Assembly: GCA_016794345.1 (NCBI GenBank)
Contig: JAEUKE010000270.1
Span: 1-64,000, forward strand
Source of the DNA: Myxococcales bacterium
Lineage (GTDB): Bacteria > Myxococcota_A > Polyangia > Polyangiales > Polyangiaceae
Length of the DNA: 64,000 bases
Reading direction: 5' to 3'
Below the pieces are notes generated by a model. The model was not told the DNA's origin, ran no database searches, and was given only the letters and a program-made list of their open reading frames with translations. The number at the start of each line of letters is the position of its first letter. The first letter of the stretch is position 1. Shown in pieces: positions 7,866-18,222 of this stretch. Made by a program: the position numbers and the translations under genes.

Positions 7866-8980
7866 CGCTTCTTTCGCTCGAGGTGGTTCTTGATGAGCTG
7901 GCGCACCGAGCCCGAGACGTTGCGATCGTTCTGGAGCCGGGCGAGCTCGTGCTCCTGGAAATGGCTGATGAGCTTCATCGCCAACGAAGGCGGCGTCTTC
8001 GGGTTCTTCATGAGATCGCGCTTCGTCGAGAGGCGGCGCAAGAGCTCGGGCTTCTGGCCGATCGCCGTGAGGACGTCACCCGAGATGTTCCGGCGCTTCG
8101 CCACCTGCTCCACCACGGCCTCGTTGAGCTGGGGGGACTGCGCGGCGGCGCGCGAGACGAGCGGGCTCGGGTCGTTGACGAGGATGAGGATGGCCTCGGC
8201 CGTGCCGATCTGGGCGAAGCGGATCTTCTGCGAGTTCGTCATCATCGCGATCTCGCGGTAGAGCGGGACGTACTTCTCCTTGACCTTGGCCTCGTTGGGG
8301 TCGTCGCCCTCCTCGAGCGCGTCCTCGATCGAGTCGCCGTGTTGTCGGAGCGACTCGGCCAGGTGCATGTTCTGGGAAAAGAGCAGATCGTCCGGGCTCG
8401 GGCCGTCCCCGGCCTCGGGGATGAGCTCGTTCTGGATCGCCGCGGCGGCCTCTTTCCAGGCCGGCAGCGCGACCTCCACGCCGTTGCGGACGGCGAGCTC
8501 GATGATGCGGTCCGCCGTCGACATACGGCAGTTCTTGTTGAGGTAGAGGAGCTCGATGATCCTCGGGTTCGCTAGGAGGCGCTCCTCGTTCGTGGCGATG
8601 AGCTCGCAGGCCTCCTCGTTGCCGAGCCGCGCGACCTCCTCGACCGTGTCGATGGCCAGCGCCGGCATCGCCAGGAGCTTGGCCAGCATGTCGACGCGGT
8701 CGTGGTAACGCGTCGCGAGGGCATCGACGGCTTGGGGGGCGAGCGCCGCGCCCAGCGCGCCCGCGATGACCGGCTGCGGCAGGTTGCCGAGCGTCTTGTC
8801 GGCGAGTTGGGCGACGTTCGGCTCCGCGCCCTTGCTCAAGGCGACGAGCAGCAGGATGAGGTCACCCGGCGCGACGCCGAGCGCGATCCCGCGTGCCGCC
8901 ATCTCCTGCATCTTCGGCGGACCGGTCAGGATCTTCTGGGCCGGCGGGGAGAGGGTCGCGGGATCTACGGGCGGAATCAT
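7862..8980 (-). CDS. Alpha-solenoid (HEAT/leucine-rich-variant-like) protein of unknown function
   Basis: 372 aa from the ATG at 8980 (MIPPVDPATLSPPAQ); the open frame goes 25 codons further upstream into the divergent promoter region, which I reject. The protein is almost entirely helical, with repeated units in which 'NP' precedes a helix (LLANPRIIELL, VNDPSPLVSRAAA, MKNPKTPPSLAMKLI). This resembles leucine-rich-repeat-variant or HEAT-like solenoids, which act as protein-protein scaffolds. No signal peptide or membrane segment is visible, so it is probably cytoplasmic. It is the first gene of the operon with the NikR-like regulator, SDR and lipoprotein, and is divergent from the SPFH gene. 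Confidence 0.65.
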   Translation of the reverse strand: MIPPVDPATLSPPAQKILTGPPKMQEMAARGIALGVAPGDLILLLVALSKGAEPNVAQLADKTLGNLPQPVIAGALGAALAPQAVDALATRYHDRVDMLAKLLAMPALAIDTVEEVARLGNEEACELIATNEERLLANPRIIELLYLNKNCRMSTADRIIELAVRNGVEVALPAWKEAAAAIQNELIPEAGDGPSPDDLLFSQNMHLAESLRQHGDSIEDALEEGDDPNEAKVKEKYVPLYREIAMMTNSQKIRFAQIGTAEAILILVNDPSPLVSRAAAQSPQLNEAVVEQVAKRRNISGDVLTAIGQKPELLRRLSTKRDLMKNPKTPPSLAMKLISHFQEHELARLQNDRNVSGSVRQLIKNHLERKKR

Positions 8981-9087
8981 CGGATAACACTCACTGTGCG
9001 GCCATTGCCGACCAAGCGTCCAGGGATTATTCTCCCCGCAGCCTCGCGCCCACAAGCGGCGTGTCGGGACCGTAAGGAGAGCGCCAG

Positions 9088-10245
9088 ATGGGGATCATGG
9101 ATTTCGTCAAAGGTGGTGTGCGCGAGATGATGATCGCCCGGCCGGATCATCTCAAGCACCTCATCGTCTACAAACACCCCGACCAGAACGTCCCCTTCTG
9201 GTCTCAGCTCACGGTCGACAGCGACGAGTGCGCGCTCTTCTTCAAAGACGGCGTCTACCAGGGCTGGCTGCCCGCGGGCCGCCACACGCTCCAGACGCAG
9301 AACATCCCGTTTTTGAACAACCTGGTGAACAAGTTCACCGGCGGCGACGTGTTCATCGCGGAGATCTTCTTCGTGAAGACGCAGCCCATCCGGAGCGTCC
9401 CGTTCGGCGGGAAGCTCGAGCCGATGGAAGACCCGATCCTGTTCGAGTTCGTCACGCCGCGCATCCACGGCGAGTTCTCGATGGTCATCACCGATCCGGT
9501 GCGCTTCGTCATCGGCTATCACGGTCAAGCCGCCGGGACGAACGACAACGATGCCACGACGGACTGGATCAAGAAGCTCTTCTTCCAGAGCGTGAAGACG
9601 GTCATCGGCCAGATGTGCTCGCAGACGGGCCGCTCCCTCCTCAACCTGGGCGGCATGACGAGCGAGCTCTCCGGTCGCATGGTCCAGGCCGCGCCGAACC
9701 TCGCCGACATCGGCGTGAAGATCCTCCAGATCGCCGACTTCAACATCAACTTCAGCGCGGAGGACGACAAGCTCCTGCGCGAGGCGAACAAGCAGCGCGC
9801 GCAGGCCCGCCGTCAGATCGGCATCGCCTCGGATACCGCGCAGGCCAAGCAGTTCGAGCTCGATCAGAAGTTCGGTCAGGACCAGCGCTACGTGCAGCAG
9901 CTCGCCGGCAACTACTCCAACTACGCCGCGGCCCAGGCGATGATGGGCGCAGGCGAGGGGATGGCCAAGGGCGGCAGCAACACCGGCGTGGCGAACCTCG
10001 GCGCGCAGATGGCCATGGGCGTCGGCATGGCGAACATGATGACGCAGGGCCAGATGGCGGGCATGGCGGGTGGCGCTCAGCCGCAGTTCCCGGTGGGCGG
10101 CGCCCCCGCAGCCGCGGCGCCGGCGGCCGGCGGCGCGCTCTCGATCGAGGACCGCCTCGCGAAGCTGAAGGGCCTCAAGGACAAGGGGCTCATCTCCGAC
10201 GAGGAGTTCGCGAAGAAGCGGGACGCGATCCTGGCCGAGATTTGA
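9088..10245 (+). CDS. SPFH/band-7-like protein with C-terminal SHOCT domain
   Basis: 385 aa, preceded by a good ribosome-binding site (AAGGAG about 9 bases before ATG). The first ~220 residues match the SPFH/band-7-like 'virion core protein' family (start MGIMDFVKGGVREMM; LIVYKHPDQNVPFWSQLTV; PAGRHTLQTQNIPFLNNL). A Met/Gly/Ala-rich linker (about 285-345) follows. The last 30 residues form a SHOCT motif (LAKLKGLKDKGLISDEEFAK), a short oligomerisation or membrane-interaction element. No N-terminal membrane segment is visible, so it is likely a peripheral or cytosolic assembly. The family is often linked to membrane stress, but the exact role is unknown. Confidence 0.85.
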   Translation: MGIMDFVKGGVREMMIARPDHLKHLIVYKHPDQNVPFWSQLTVDSDECALFFKDGVYQGWLPAGRHTLQTQNIPFLNNLVNKFTGGDVFIAEIFFVKTQPIRSVPFGGKLEPMEDPILFEFVTPRIHGEFSMVITDPVRFVIGYHGQAAGTNDNDATTDWIKKLFFQSVKTVIGQMCSQTGRSLLNLGGMTSELSGRMVQAAPNLADIGVKILQIADFNINFSAEDDKLLREANKQRAQARRQIGIASDTAQAKQFELDQKFGQDQRYVQQLAGNYSNYAAAQAMMGAGEGMAKGGSNTGVANLGAQMAMGVGMANMMTQGQMAGMAGGAQPQFPVGGAPAAAAPAAGGALSIEDRLAKLKGLKDKGLISDEEFAKKRDAILAEI

Positions 10246-10300
10246 TCGACCGCTGAGACTGGGAGGCACTGCCGGCGATGGCCCCCTGTCTGCACCTTCC

Positions 10301-10335
10301 TCCCCCCCAACCCCCCTCCGCCGTGCGGAGGGGGG
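10301..10335 (+). promoter_or_regulatory. Hairpin that buries the kinase ribosome-binding site
   Basis: A perfect 10-bp stem: arms 10311-10320 (six C, TCCG) and 10326-10335 (CGGA, six G) with loop CCGTG. A second C-run lies just upstream (10302-10308) and could pair with the same G arm. The 3' arm contains GGAGG about five bases before the GTG start at 10337, so the folded RNA would hide the Shine-Dalgarno sequence. It is the inverted counterpart of the elements at 5333 and 45369. It could be a terminator for the SPFH gene, a translational switch, or both. Confidence 0.5.
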
Positions 10336-10336
10336 C

Positions 10337-11761
10337 GTGAGCGGCCCGCGCGGGACGAAGCGCCTCGACGAGTTCCGCGCGACGGGGGGGCTCGAGCTCA
10401 TCGGCAAGCGGCTCGGCGGGCGCTACGACGTGGAGGCGCTCCTCGGCCAGGGTGGCATGGGGAGCGTCTACCTCGTGCGGCACGCCGCGCTCGGGAGGAG
10501 TTTTGCGCTCAAAGTTCTTCGGCGCGAGCTCTGCGCCGACGCGGAGACGGTCACGCGCTTCGTCCAGGAGGCGAAGATCGCCGCGACCATCCGCCACGAG
10601 GCCCTGGTGGACGTCGTCGATTTCGGGGAGATCGGCCCCGAGGTCGACGAGACGGTCGGGAAGAACAAGGCGCCCTATTTCGTGATGGAGATGCTCGAGG
10701 GCGAGACCCTCGCGCAGCGCCTCGAGCGGGAGGGGCCGCTCGACGTGCGCGACGCAGCGACGATCTTCGCCGCCGTGGCGGACGCGCTCGCAGCGGCGCA
10801 CGCGGGCGGCGTGATCCACCGCGATCTCAAGCCCGACAACGTGTTCCTCTGTGGTCGCCGCGGCGCGACCACGGTGAAGGTTCTCGACTTCGGCGTGGCC
10901 AAGATCCTCTCGGCGCAGAAGATGACCCGCGTCGGAACGGTCTTCGGCACCCCCTATTACATGAGCCCCGAGCAGGCGGCGGGCGACGACATCGATCCAC
11001 GCAGCGACCAATACGGCTTGGGCGTCGTGCTCTACGAGGCCCTCTCGGGGCGCGTGCCGTTCGACGACGACACGTACATGGGCGTGCTGACCAAACACGT
11101 GTTCGCCGACCCCGAGCCGATCGAGAAGGCCGTGAGCGACCCGACCAAGCTCGGCCTGCTCGCGCCCATCGTGATGCGTTGCCTCGCCAAGCGCGCCACC
11201 GAACGTTTCGCCGACGCGAGCGAGCTCGCGGCTGCGCTGCGCGCCGCCGCGAGCTGCTTCGGGGCCGGGCAATCCGCGGGAGCCTCGAGCGTGCGCCGCC
11301 CGCCGATCGCGCCCACCGTCCGCGACGTCCCGGCCCTCGCCCTCCCGCCGCCCGCGTCGCGTTCGCTGCCTGTGATCGACGAGCCCGGGCCGCGCTGGTG
11401 GATCGTGGGCGGAGCCGCGTCCCTCGTGGTCGTCGCGGTCGCGTTGGGGGTCGTGGTGATGTCACGAGGCCACCGCGTCGACGGGGTGGCGCAGGCCGCG
11501 ACGCAGTCTGCCACCGCAGTCGCGCCCGCGGAGCCCGCTTCGCCCGCTCCATCGGACGTCTCGAGCGGCGGGGTGGCGGAACACACCATGTCTCCTCCGC
11601 CCGCGGAGGCGCCGTCCTCCGTGCCTCCGACCTCCGACCCGACGCCTTCCTCGCGCCCGACGTCGGGGCCCGCGGCTGCCGCCACCACCCCGAAAAGCGC
11701 GGCGCCCACGGCCGTGCCCGCCGCTTCCCCCAAGCACCCCGTCCTCGAGCCGGTCTGGTAG
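10337..11761 (+). CDS. Membrane-anchored eukaryote-like Ser/Thr protein kinase
   Basis: 474 aa with GTG start. The kinase domain occupies about residues 29-290: Gly-rich loop LGQGGMGSVY (36-45), ATP-binding Lys59, catalytic HRDLKPDN (161-168), DFG (184-186), and GTPYYMSPEQ in the activation segment, so all catalytic residues are present. After a linker there is one transmembrane segment (about 354-375, WWIVGGAASLVVVAVALGVV) and a Ser/Pro/Ala-rich extracytoplasmic tail without a sensor domain I recognise. Such kinases phosphorylate cytoplasmic proteins in response to envelope signals; myxobacteria have many. The start codon abuts a hairpin that may limit translation. Confidence 0.92.
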   Translation: MSGPRGTKRLDEFRATGGLELIGKRLGGRYDVEALLGQGGMGSVYLVRHAALGRSFALKVLRRELCADAETVTRFVQEAKIAATIRHEALVDVVDFGEIGPEVDETVGKNKAPYFVMEMLEGETLAQRLEREGPLDVRDAATIFAAVADALAAAHAGGVIHRDLKPDNVFLCGRRGATTVKVLDFGVAKILSAQKMTRVGTVFGTPYYMSPEQAAGDDIDPRSDQYGLGVVLYEALSGRVPFDDDTYMGVLTKHVFADPEPIEKAVSDPTKLGLLAPIVMRCLAKRATERFADASELAAALRAAASCFGAGQSAGASSVRRPPIAPTVRDVPALALPPPASRSLPVIDEPGPRWWIVGGAASLVVVAVALGVVVMSRGHRVDGVAQAATQSATAVAPAEPASPAPSDVSSGGVAEHTMSPPPAEAPSSVPPTSDPTPSSRPTSGPAAAATTPKSAAPTAVPAASPKHPVLEPVW

Positions 11762-11807
11762 GGGCGGGGCGATCGTCGTCCGCTGCGACCACGAACTGGA
11801 CGTGTCC

Positions 11808-11837
11808 TTGACACGAACCTTGCCCGGTCGCCATTCT
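11808..11837 (+). promoter_or_regulatory. Possible sigma-70-type promoter for the receiver-DUF4388 gene
   Basis: TTGACA at 11808-11813, an 18-bp spacer, then CATTCT at 11832-11837. The -35 box is a perfect consensus in a GC-rich context; the -10 box matches only in part. The expected transcription start would be only about 5 bases before the GTG at 11849, suggesting a nearly leaderless message. Prediction by eye only. Confidence 0.3.
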
Positions 11838-11848
11838 GCGGGCCGCAC

Positions 11849-14008
<2,160 letters not shown>

Positions 14009-14079
14009 CCGGGGGCGTCAGCCGCCGGTCGGTCCACCCGTAGGTAGGCCCATGGCTGCATGCTACGGTGGCCCTCCCG

Positions 14080-14745
14080 ATGACCCGACCTTCTTCGGAG
14101 GCACTCGATGACGACGCCCTGTTCGGGCGTATCCTCGCCCGAAGGGCGGCCGGCCAAGACGCCGGCTCCGACCTCGGTGTCTTGCTCGACCGCTGGCGAA
14201 GGCCGGCGCTCTACGTCATCCGCCGCATCCAGCAGAGCTATCGCCGCGGGGGCGAGCCCGACCAGGAAGAGCTCTTCCAGGACGCGGCCGCCAAGCTCAT
14301 CGAGCGCGGGCTCGATCAGTTCCGCGGCACGTCGACCGACGAGTCGGGGGCCGCTCGCGCGGCCTCGGCGCGGACGTTTTTCCTCCGCATCGTCAAACAC
14401 ACCGCGATCGACCACTACCGTCGCCACCACGAGGAGCTCGCGCAGGCGAGCCCCGACGGCGACGAGCCGGAGGCCACCTTGCCCGAGATCGGGCAGGCCG
14501 TCGATCAGTCCCGCCGCGCCTCCGAGCGCCGCGAGGCGAGCGAGATCTACTGGCGTGCGTTCGGTCGGCTCAAGGCCGAGCACCCGAACGAGGCCGCCGC
14601 GTGGGACCTCTACCACCACCAGGACATGGATGACCACGAGGCCGTGGCGAAGGCCCTCGGCATCACCGTGGTCAACTCTTACAAACGAATCAGCCGGGCG
14701 CAGGCTCACCTGCGCCTCTACCTGCTCGACGCCGAGTCGGAATGA
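14080..14745 (+). CDS. RNA polymerase sigma factor, sigma-70/ECF-like
   Basis: About 221 aa from the ATG at 14080 (a GTG at 14068 is an alternative). The N-terminal half looks like sigma region 2 (RWRRPALYVIRRIQQSYRR; FQDAAAKLIERGLDQFRG; ARTFFLRIVKHTAIDHYRRH), and the C-terminal part is a region-4-like helix-turn-helix (DDHEAVAKALGITVVNSYKRISRAQ). This two-domain form without regions 1 and 3 is that of ECF-type sigma factors. It would direct polymerase to a specific set of promoters. The next gene starts about 55 bp later and may belong to the same unit; it does not look like a standard anti-sigma factor. No target promoters can be assigned. Confidence 0.8.
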   Translation: MTRPSSEALDDDALFGRILARRAAGQDAGSDLGVLLDRWRRPALYVIRRIQQSYRRGGEPDQEELFQDAAAKLIERGLDQFRGTSTDESGAARAASARTFFLRIVKHTAIDHYRRHHEELAQASPDGDEPEATLPEIGQAVDQSRRASERREASEIYWRAFGRLKAEHPNEAAAWDLYHHQDMDDHEAVAKALGITVVNSYKRISRAQAHLRLYLLDAESE

Positions 14746-14799
14746 CAGTCGCGTCAGCGTTATTTCTCCCGCTCTACTCTGAATAGGAGGCGATGACAC

Positions 14800-15504
14800 A
14801 TGCCCCCCGCTGCCCCCCCGTCCCGGCTCGAGAGCCGCATTGCCATGCTCGGTGGTCCGAGCACGAAGACCATCCTCGTCGCCGTCGGCGACTCGGTCCG
14901 GAGACCCAGCGACGCGAAGAGCGCGCGCCCCGAAGAGACGGAGCGCGCGCTCTCCGCTTTGTCCTGTCGTGACGTCTGCGAGGCCCTCGCGGCGGCCGAC
15001 ACGACCACCTGCCTCGCGGCGCTGCATCGCGCCGCGGAGGACGCCTTCGAGGCCTCGTTTGCGGACACCCAGGAAGATCGCACCCTCTTCGCCTCCGCGG
15101 CGCTCGACGGTCTCGCTACGCGAGACCGTCTTGCTTCCATGGAGGCGGCGGCGCGGCGAAAGCTCGAGCTCCTGATGAACGGCGGCGGCAACCGCGCCGA
15201 GGCCTCGGAGCTGGAGGCGGCCCTGGGCGCGCTCGCGACCAGGCTCCAGGAGGTCGACGGCGGGCGCGCTTCGCTCGCGCGCCGGCTGACCGGCATCAAC
15301 GCCGAGCGGCGCGCGGAGCTCGGGCGGCTCGCGCCGGAGATGGCGGAGCGGGCGTGGTGGTACGCGGCGCGCATCGAAGACGACGCGCTGCTCTCGGTCC
15401 TGGGTGGGGAGGCGTTGCCCGAGGGAGCGAGCGCCGGGTTGCGCGCCGACCTCGCGCGGTCGTCCCAGGCGCTCGCGCTCGGCGCGGGCGGACGCGGCGA
15501 CTGA
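14800..15504 (+). CDS. Hypothetical helical protein downstream of the sigma factor
   Basis: 234 aa with a strong ribosome-binding site (AGGAGG nine bases before ATG). It is Ala/Arg/Glu-rich and mostly helical, with two Cys near the middle (LSCRDVCEAL, TTTCLAAL) and a coiled-coil-like stretch around residues 120-180 (RRKLELLMNGG, LEAALGALATRLQEVDGG). There is no signal peptide or membrane segment. Position after the sigma gene makes a regulatory partner possible, but the usual zinc-binding anti-sigma motif (His-x3-Cys-x2-Cys) is absent. A perfect 11-bp inverted repeat lies inside the gene at 15106-15130. Function unknown. Confidence 0.7.
   Translation: MPPAAPPSRLESRIAMLGGPSTKTILVAVGDSVRRPSDAKSARPEETERALSALSCRDVCEALAAADTTTCLAALHRAAEDAFEASFADTQEDRTLFASAALDGLATRDRLASMEAAARRKLELLMNGGGNRAEASELEAALGALATRLQEVDGGRASLARRLTGINAERRAELGRLAPEMAERAWWYAARIEDDALLSVLGGEALPEGASAGLRADLARSSQALALGAGGRGD
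15106..15130. repeat. Perfect intragenic inverted repeat
   Basis: Arms GACGGTCTCGC (15106-15116) and GCGAGACCGTC (15120-15130) are perfectly complementary with a 3-base loop TAC. The element lies inside the coding sequence 14800-15504 and encodes ordinary residues (Asp-Gly-Leu-Ala-Thr-Arg-Asp). It may be chance, a processing site or a recombinational remnant. Confidence 0.7.
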
Positions 15505-15525
15505 CGACGCGGCGACCGAACCGGA

Positions 15526-16335
15526 TCAGCGGAGCGCGGAAGGATCCAGGCTGAGGAGCCGACGGAGGCGGCCGACCACGGCGCGCAACGTGGAAGGGTG
15601 TGACTCGCCCACGTTTCTCCCCGAGCGCCCGTGTACGGCGACGAAGAACCCCTCGGTCTGACCGGGCGAAGCCTCCCCCCGGTATTCGTAGGAGATCCAA
15701 TAATGGGGGACGAGCACGAAGTGCGTGATGACCGTCTCGACGTGCGGCGGTTTCCAGACTGTCACCCCGGGAGCCTGCGCCTTCTCCAGCCCGTCGACGC
15801 AGACGCGTCGTGCGCGCGGGTGCACGTCCCCCGGGAAGACGTCGGCCTCGACGATGTACGGGTCCGGTCCGAGCGCGGCGCCCGCGAGCTCGAACGGGAT
15901 GAGCTCGTCGCCGCGCACGTGCCAGACGGGCGCGCTGGTGGTCTCGCAGCTCTGGAACCACGAGGCCAGCTCCGGTGACTTCCGCGCGCAGATCATCGCG
16001 TAGCCGGTGATGCCGTCCATCGGGATGGCGGCCAGCCCGCTCTTGCGGAGGCCGTCTTCGTGGTGCTCGATGATCCACCCCTCGGGGCGCGAGTCGTTTT
16101 CACCGTAGCTCACGATCATCTTGCCGCTGAGCGAGACGGCGAGGCGCCAATACGGGACCCAGACGAGGCGGGGCGGCGCGATCGTGGTGAGGAGGTTTCC
16201 GTCCGCGGGGCGGAGCCACCGTCCCTTGATGCGGCGCTCCGCGACGTCGCGCGCGCGCTCGGGGGACACCGTCCTCGGGACCACCACGGCGTCGGATGGG
16301 CGGTACGGATTCGTCAGCGGCGGCGGCAGCGACAT
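15526..16335 (-). CDS. Conserved hypothetical protein, tandem paralogue A
   Basis: 269 aa. It is clearly homologous over its full length to the next upstream gene (16390-17151): shared blocks include MSLPP at the start, RPADG.LLT near residue 45, PRLVWVPYWR, the TVITHFVLVPH.W.SYEYRG segment, GESHPS, and the C-terminal RAVVGR.RRL..LDPS.LR. No signal peptide or membrane helix is evident. It contains a few conserved Cys and His residues but no motif I recognise. The 54-bp gap to its paralogue suggests one transcript, possibly continuing the transporter operon upstream. Function unknown. Confidence 0.72.
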   Translation of the reverse strand: MSLPPPLTNPYRPSDAVVVPRTVSPERARDVAERRIKGRWLRPADGNLLTTIAPPRLVWVPYWRLAVSLSGKMIVSYGENDSRPEGWIIEHHEDGLRKSGLAAIPMDGITGYAMICARKSPELASWFQSCETTSAPVWHVRGDELIPFELAGAALGPDPYIVEADVFPGDVHPRARRVCVDGLEKAQAPGVTVWKPPHVETVITHFVLVPHYWISYEYRGEASPGQTEGFFVAVHGRSGRNVGESHPSTLRAVVGRLRRLLSLDPSALR

Positions 16336-16389
16336 GGACGAGCTACGTTGGACACGGTTTCATCGTTTGCAAGCCGCCTCGGGGCCGGC

Positions 16390-17151
16390 TCAGCGCAGGC
16401 CCGAGGGATCGAGCCCGACGAGCCTGCGGATACGCCCGACGACCGCGCGAACGCTGGAGGGATGGGACTCGCCGACGATCAGCTCCGAGCGACCGTGGAG
16501 GGCGACGAAGAAACCCTCCGTTGCGTTGCGTGCTGCCTCGCCTCTGTATTCGTACGAGACCCAGAAGTGCGGGACGAGCACGAAGTGCGTGATGACCGTC
16601 TCGATGTCGGGCAGCCGCAAGAGCGTGGCGCCTCCGGGGACCATCTGCGTGAGGCCCTTCTCGCAGAGGCCACGCGCCATCCCGTGCACGCCTTCGGGCC
16701 CCACGTCCGCGTCGATCACGAGCGCGCCCGGACCCAGCGGCTCGGCGGTCGCATCCTTCAGCTCGTTCGCCGCGACGTGCCAGGGCGGCGCGTTGCCCTC
16801 GCAGGTCGCGAAGAACGACAGGAGCACAGGCGCCGTCCGGGCGCAGACCATGGCGTATCCCGAGACGCCGTCCACCGGGATGGCCTCGGTTCGGGCGATG
16901 TCGTTGGCGGTCACCACGATGTCGCTCGTCAAGAGACGCCCGCGGAGACCGACGGCCACCCGCCAGTAGGGCACCCAGACGAGCCGCGGCGCTGCGGTTT
17001 TCGTGAGCAGGTGCCCGTCGGCAGGGCGTGTCCAGCGCCCGCGGATGCGTTTGTCCGCGAGCTGCCGCGCCCTCTCGACCGAGACGGTGGGCTCGAAAAA
17101 GTACGGCTTGGGGTCGCGGTACGGGCTCTCGAGCGCGGGCGGGAGCGACAT
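16390..17151 (-). CDS. Conserved hypothetical protein, tandem paralogue B
   Basis: 253 aa, the duplicate partner of 15526-16335. The N-terminus (MSLPPALESPYRDPKP), the middle (PRLVWVPYWRVAV; DGVSGYAMVCARTAP), and the C-terminal third (ETVITHFVLVPHFWVSYEYR) align without large gaps, so this is a tandem gene duplication that has diverged to perhaps half identity by eye. It follows the permease gene by 57 bp on the same strand, so it could be transcribed with the transporter operon. No enzymatic motif is visible. Confidence 0.72.
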   Translation of the reverse strand: MSLPPALESPYRDPKPYFFEPTVSVERARQLADKRIRGRWTRPADGHLLTKTAAPRLVWVPYWRVAVGLRGRLLTSDIVVTANDIARTEAIPVDGVSGYAMVCARTAPVLLSFFATCEGNAPPWHVAANELKDATAEPLGPGALVIDADVGPEGVHGMARGLCEKGLTQMVPGGATLLRLPDIETVITHFVLVPHFWVSYEYRGEAARNATEGFFVALHGRSELIVGESHPSSVRAVVGRIRRLVGLDPSGLR

Positions 17152-17208
17152 CCAGGTCGAAGACGTTGCTCACGGCTGCCCCCTTGGCAAGCGGGGGCGC
17201 GTCGATCT

Positions 17209-18222
17209 TCAGCGCTGGCGCGGGTCGAGCAAGAGCCCCAGGACGTCCGCGACGACGGTCGCGGCGACGATGGCCGTCGAGGCCACGAGGGTCACGCCGA
17301 CGATCGCCTGGGCGTCGCGGTTCTGGACCGCGACGACGGCCATCTCACCGAGGCCGGGCCATCGGAAGAGCCGCTCGGTGACGACCGCTCCGCCCACGAG
17401 CGCGCCGAGCTCGAGGACCGTGAGCTGGACGATGGGCGCGCTCGCGTTGCGGAGGGCGTGCACGAGCCCCGCGCGAAGGCGAGACGCGCCGCGTGCGCGG
17501 ACCGCGAGGACGCTCGGCTGGGCGAGCGCGTCGCCGAGCTCGCTGCGCACGAGCCGGACGAGCAGCGCCGCCCCGTAGAGGCCGAGCGTGAGGGCAGGCA
17601 AGGCGATGGCGCGGAGGTGAGCGAGCCCGCTCTCGGTGTAACCACCGTCGACCGGGAACGCGCCCGCGCGATGGGCGAGCGCGTATTGCAGGACGAGGCC
17701 CACGACGAAGGTGGGCGCCGCGCCGAAAGCGACGGCGGTGCCGACGACGGCGTGGTCGAGGCGAGAGCCGCGTCGGAGGGCCGCGACGCCCCCGAGCAGG
17801 AGGCCCAGGAGGGCCTGGACGAGGGAGCCCGCGATCGCGAGCTCGAGCGAGGCGGGGAGCTTCTTCTCGATCAGATCGGTGACGGGGCGCCGGTAGGTGT
17901 AGCTGTAGCCGAGGTCGACATGCACGCCCGGGAGGATCCCCGCGCACGAGCCGTGTTCGCCCTTCTTGGCTTCGGGGAGGTCAGGGCCGAGGTGGACCAC
18001 CCGCGCGAGGAACCTGCCGTACCGGACGAGCACCGGCGCGTCGAGCCCGTAGAGCCTCCGCACCCGCTCCACCTCGGCGGGGGCGGCCTGGGGCCCCATC
18101 GCCGCGCTCACGGGATCGCCGGGCAAGAGCGCGGTGAGGACCCACGTGAGGGTGAGGATGCCGAAGACGAGCACGAAGCCCCAGACCACACGGCGGAGCG
18201 CGAGCAGCAACGACTTCGTCAT
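17209..18222 (-). CDS. ABC transporter permease, OppB/DppB type
   Basis: 337 aa from the ATG at 18222, which overlaps the stop of the upstream fusion gene by 4 bp (ATGA). The open frame extends upstream to 18612 but that part is inside the fusion gene and is not used. Features of OppB-type peptide/nickel permeases: N-terminal membrane helix (VVWGFVLVFGILTLTWVL), GDPV and a YGLDAPVLVRYGRFL segment in the first periplasmic loop, five further helices, and an EAA-like loop (ARGASRLRAGLVHALRNASAP) that would contact an ATPase. It should form the heterodimeric channel with the OppC half of the fused protein. No ATPase genes lie nearby. Confidence 0.88.
   Translation of the reverse strand: MTKSLLLALRRVVWGFVLVFGILTLTWVLTALLPGDPVSAAMGPQAAPAEVERVRRLYGLDAPVLVRYGRFLARVVHLGPDLPEAKKGEHGSCAGILPGVHVDLGYSYTYRRPVTDLIEKKLPASLELAIAGSLVQALLGLLLGGVAALRRGSRLDHAVVGTAVAFGAAPTFVVGLVLQYALAHRAGAFPVDGGYTESGLAHLRAIALPALTLGLYGAALLVRLVRSELGDALAQPSVLAVRARGASRLRAGLVHALRNASAPIVQLTVLELGALVGGAVVTERLFRWPGLGEMAVVAVQNRDAQAIVGVTLVASTAIVAATVVADVLGLLLDPRQR

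Noticed and set aside
8701..10407. Large minus-strand frame (476 codons) opposite the SPFH gene
   Set aside because: Shadow frame rich in Arg/Leu/His; the plus strand encodes a clear SPFH-SHOCT protein with a ribosome-binding site.
15106..15130. Perfect 11-bp hairpin considered as a terminator
   Set aside because: It lies inside the coding region 14800-15504 with no T-run, so termination there would truncate the gene.
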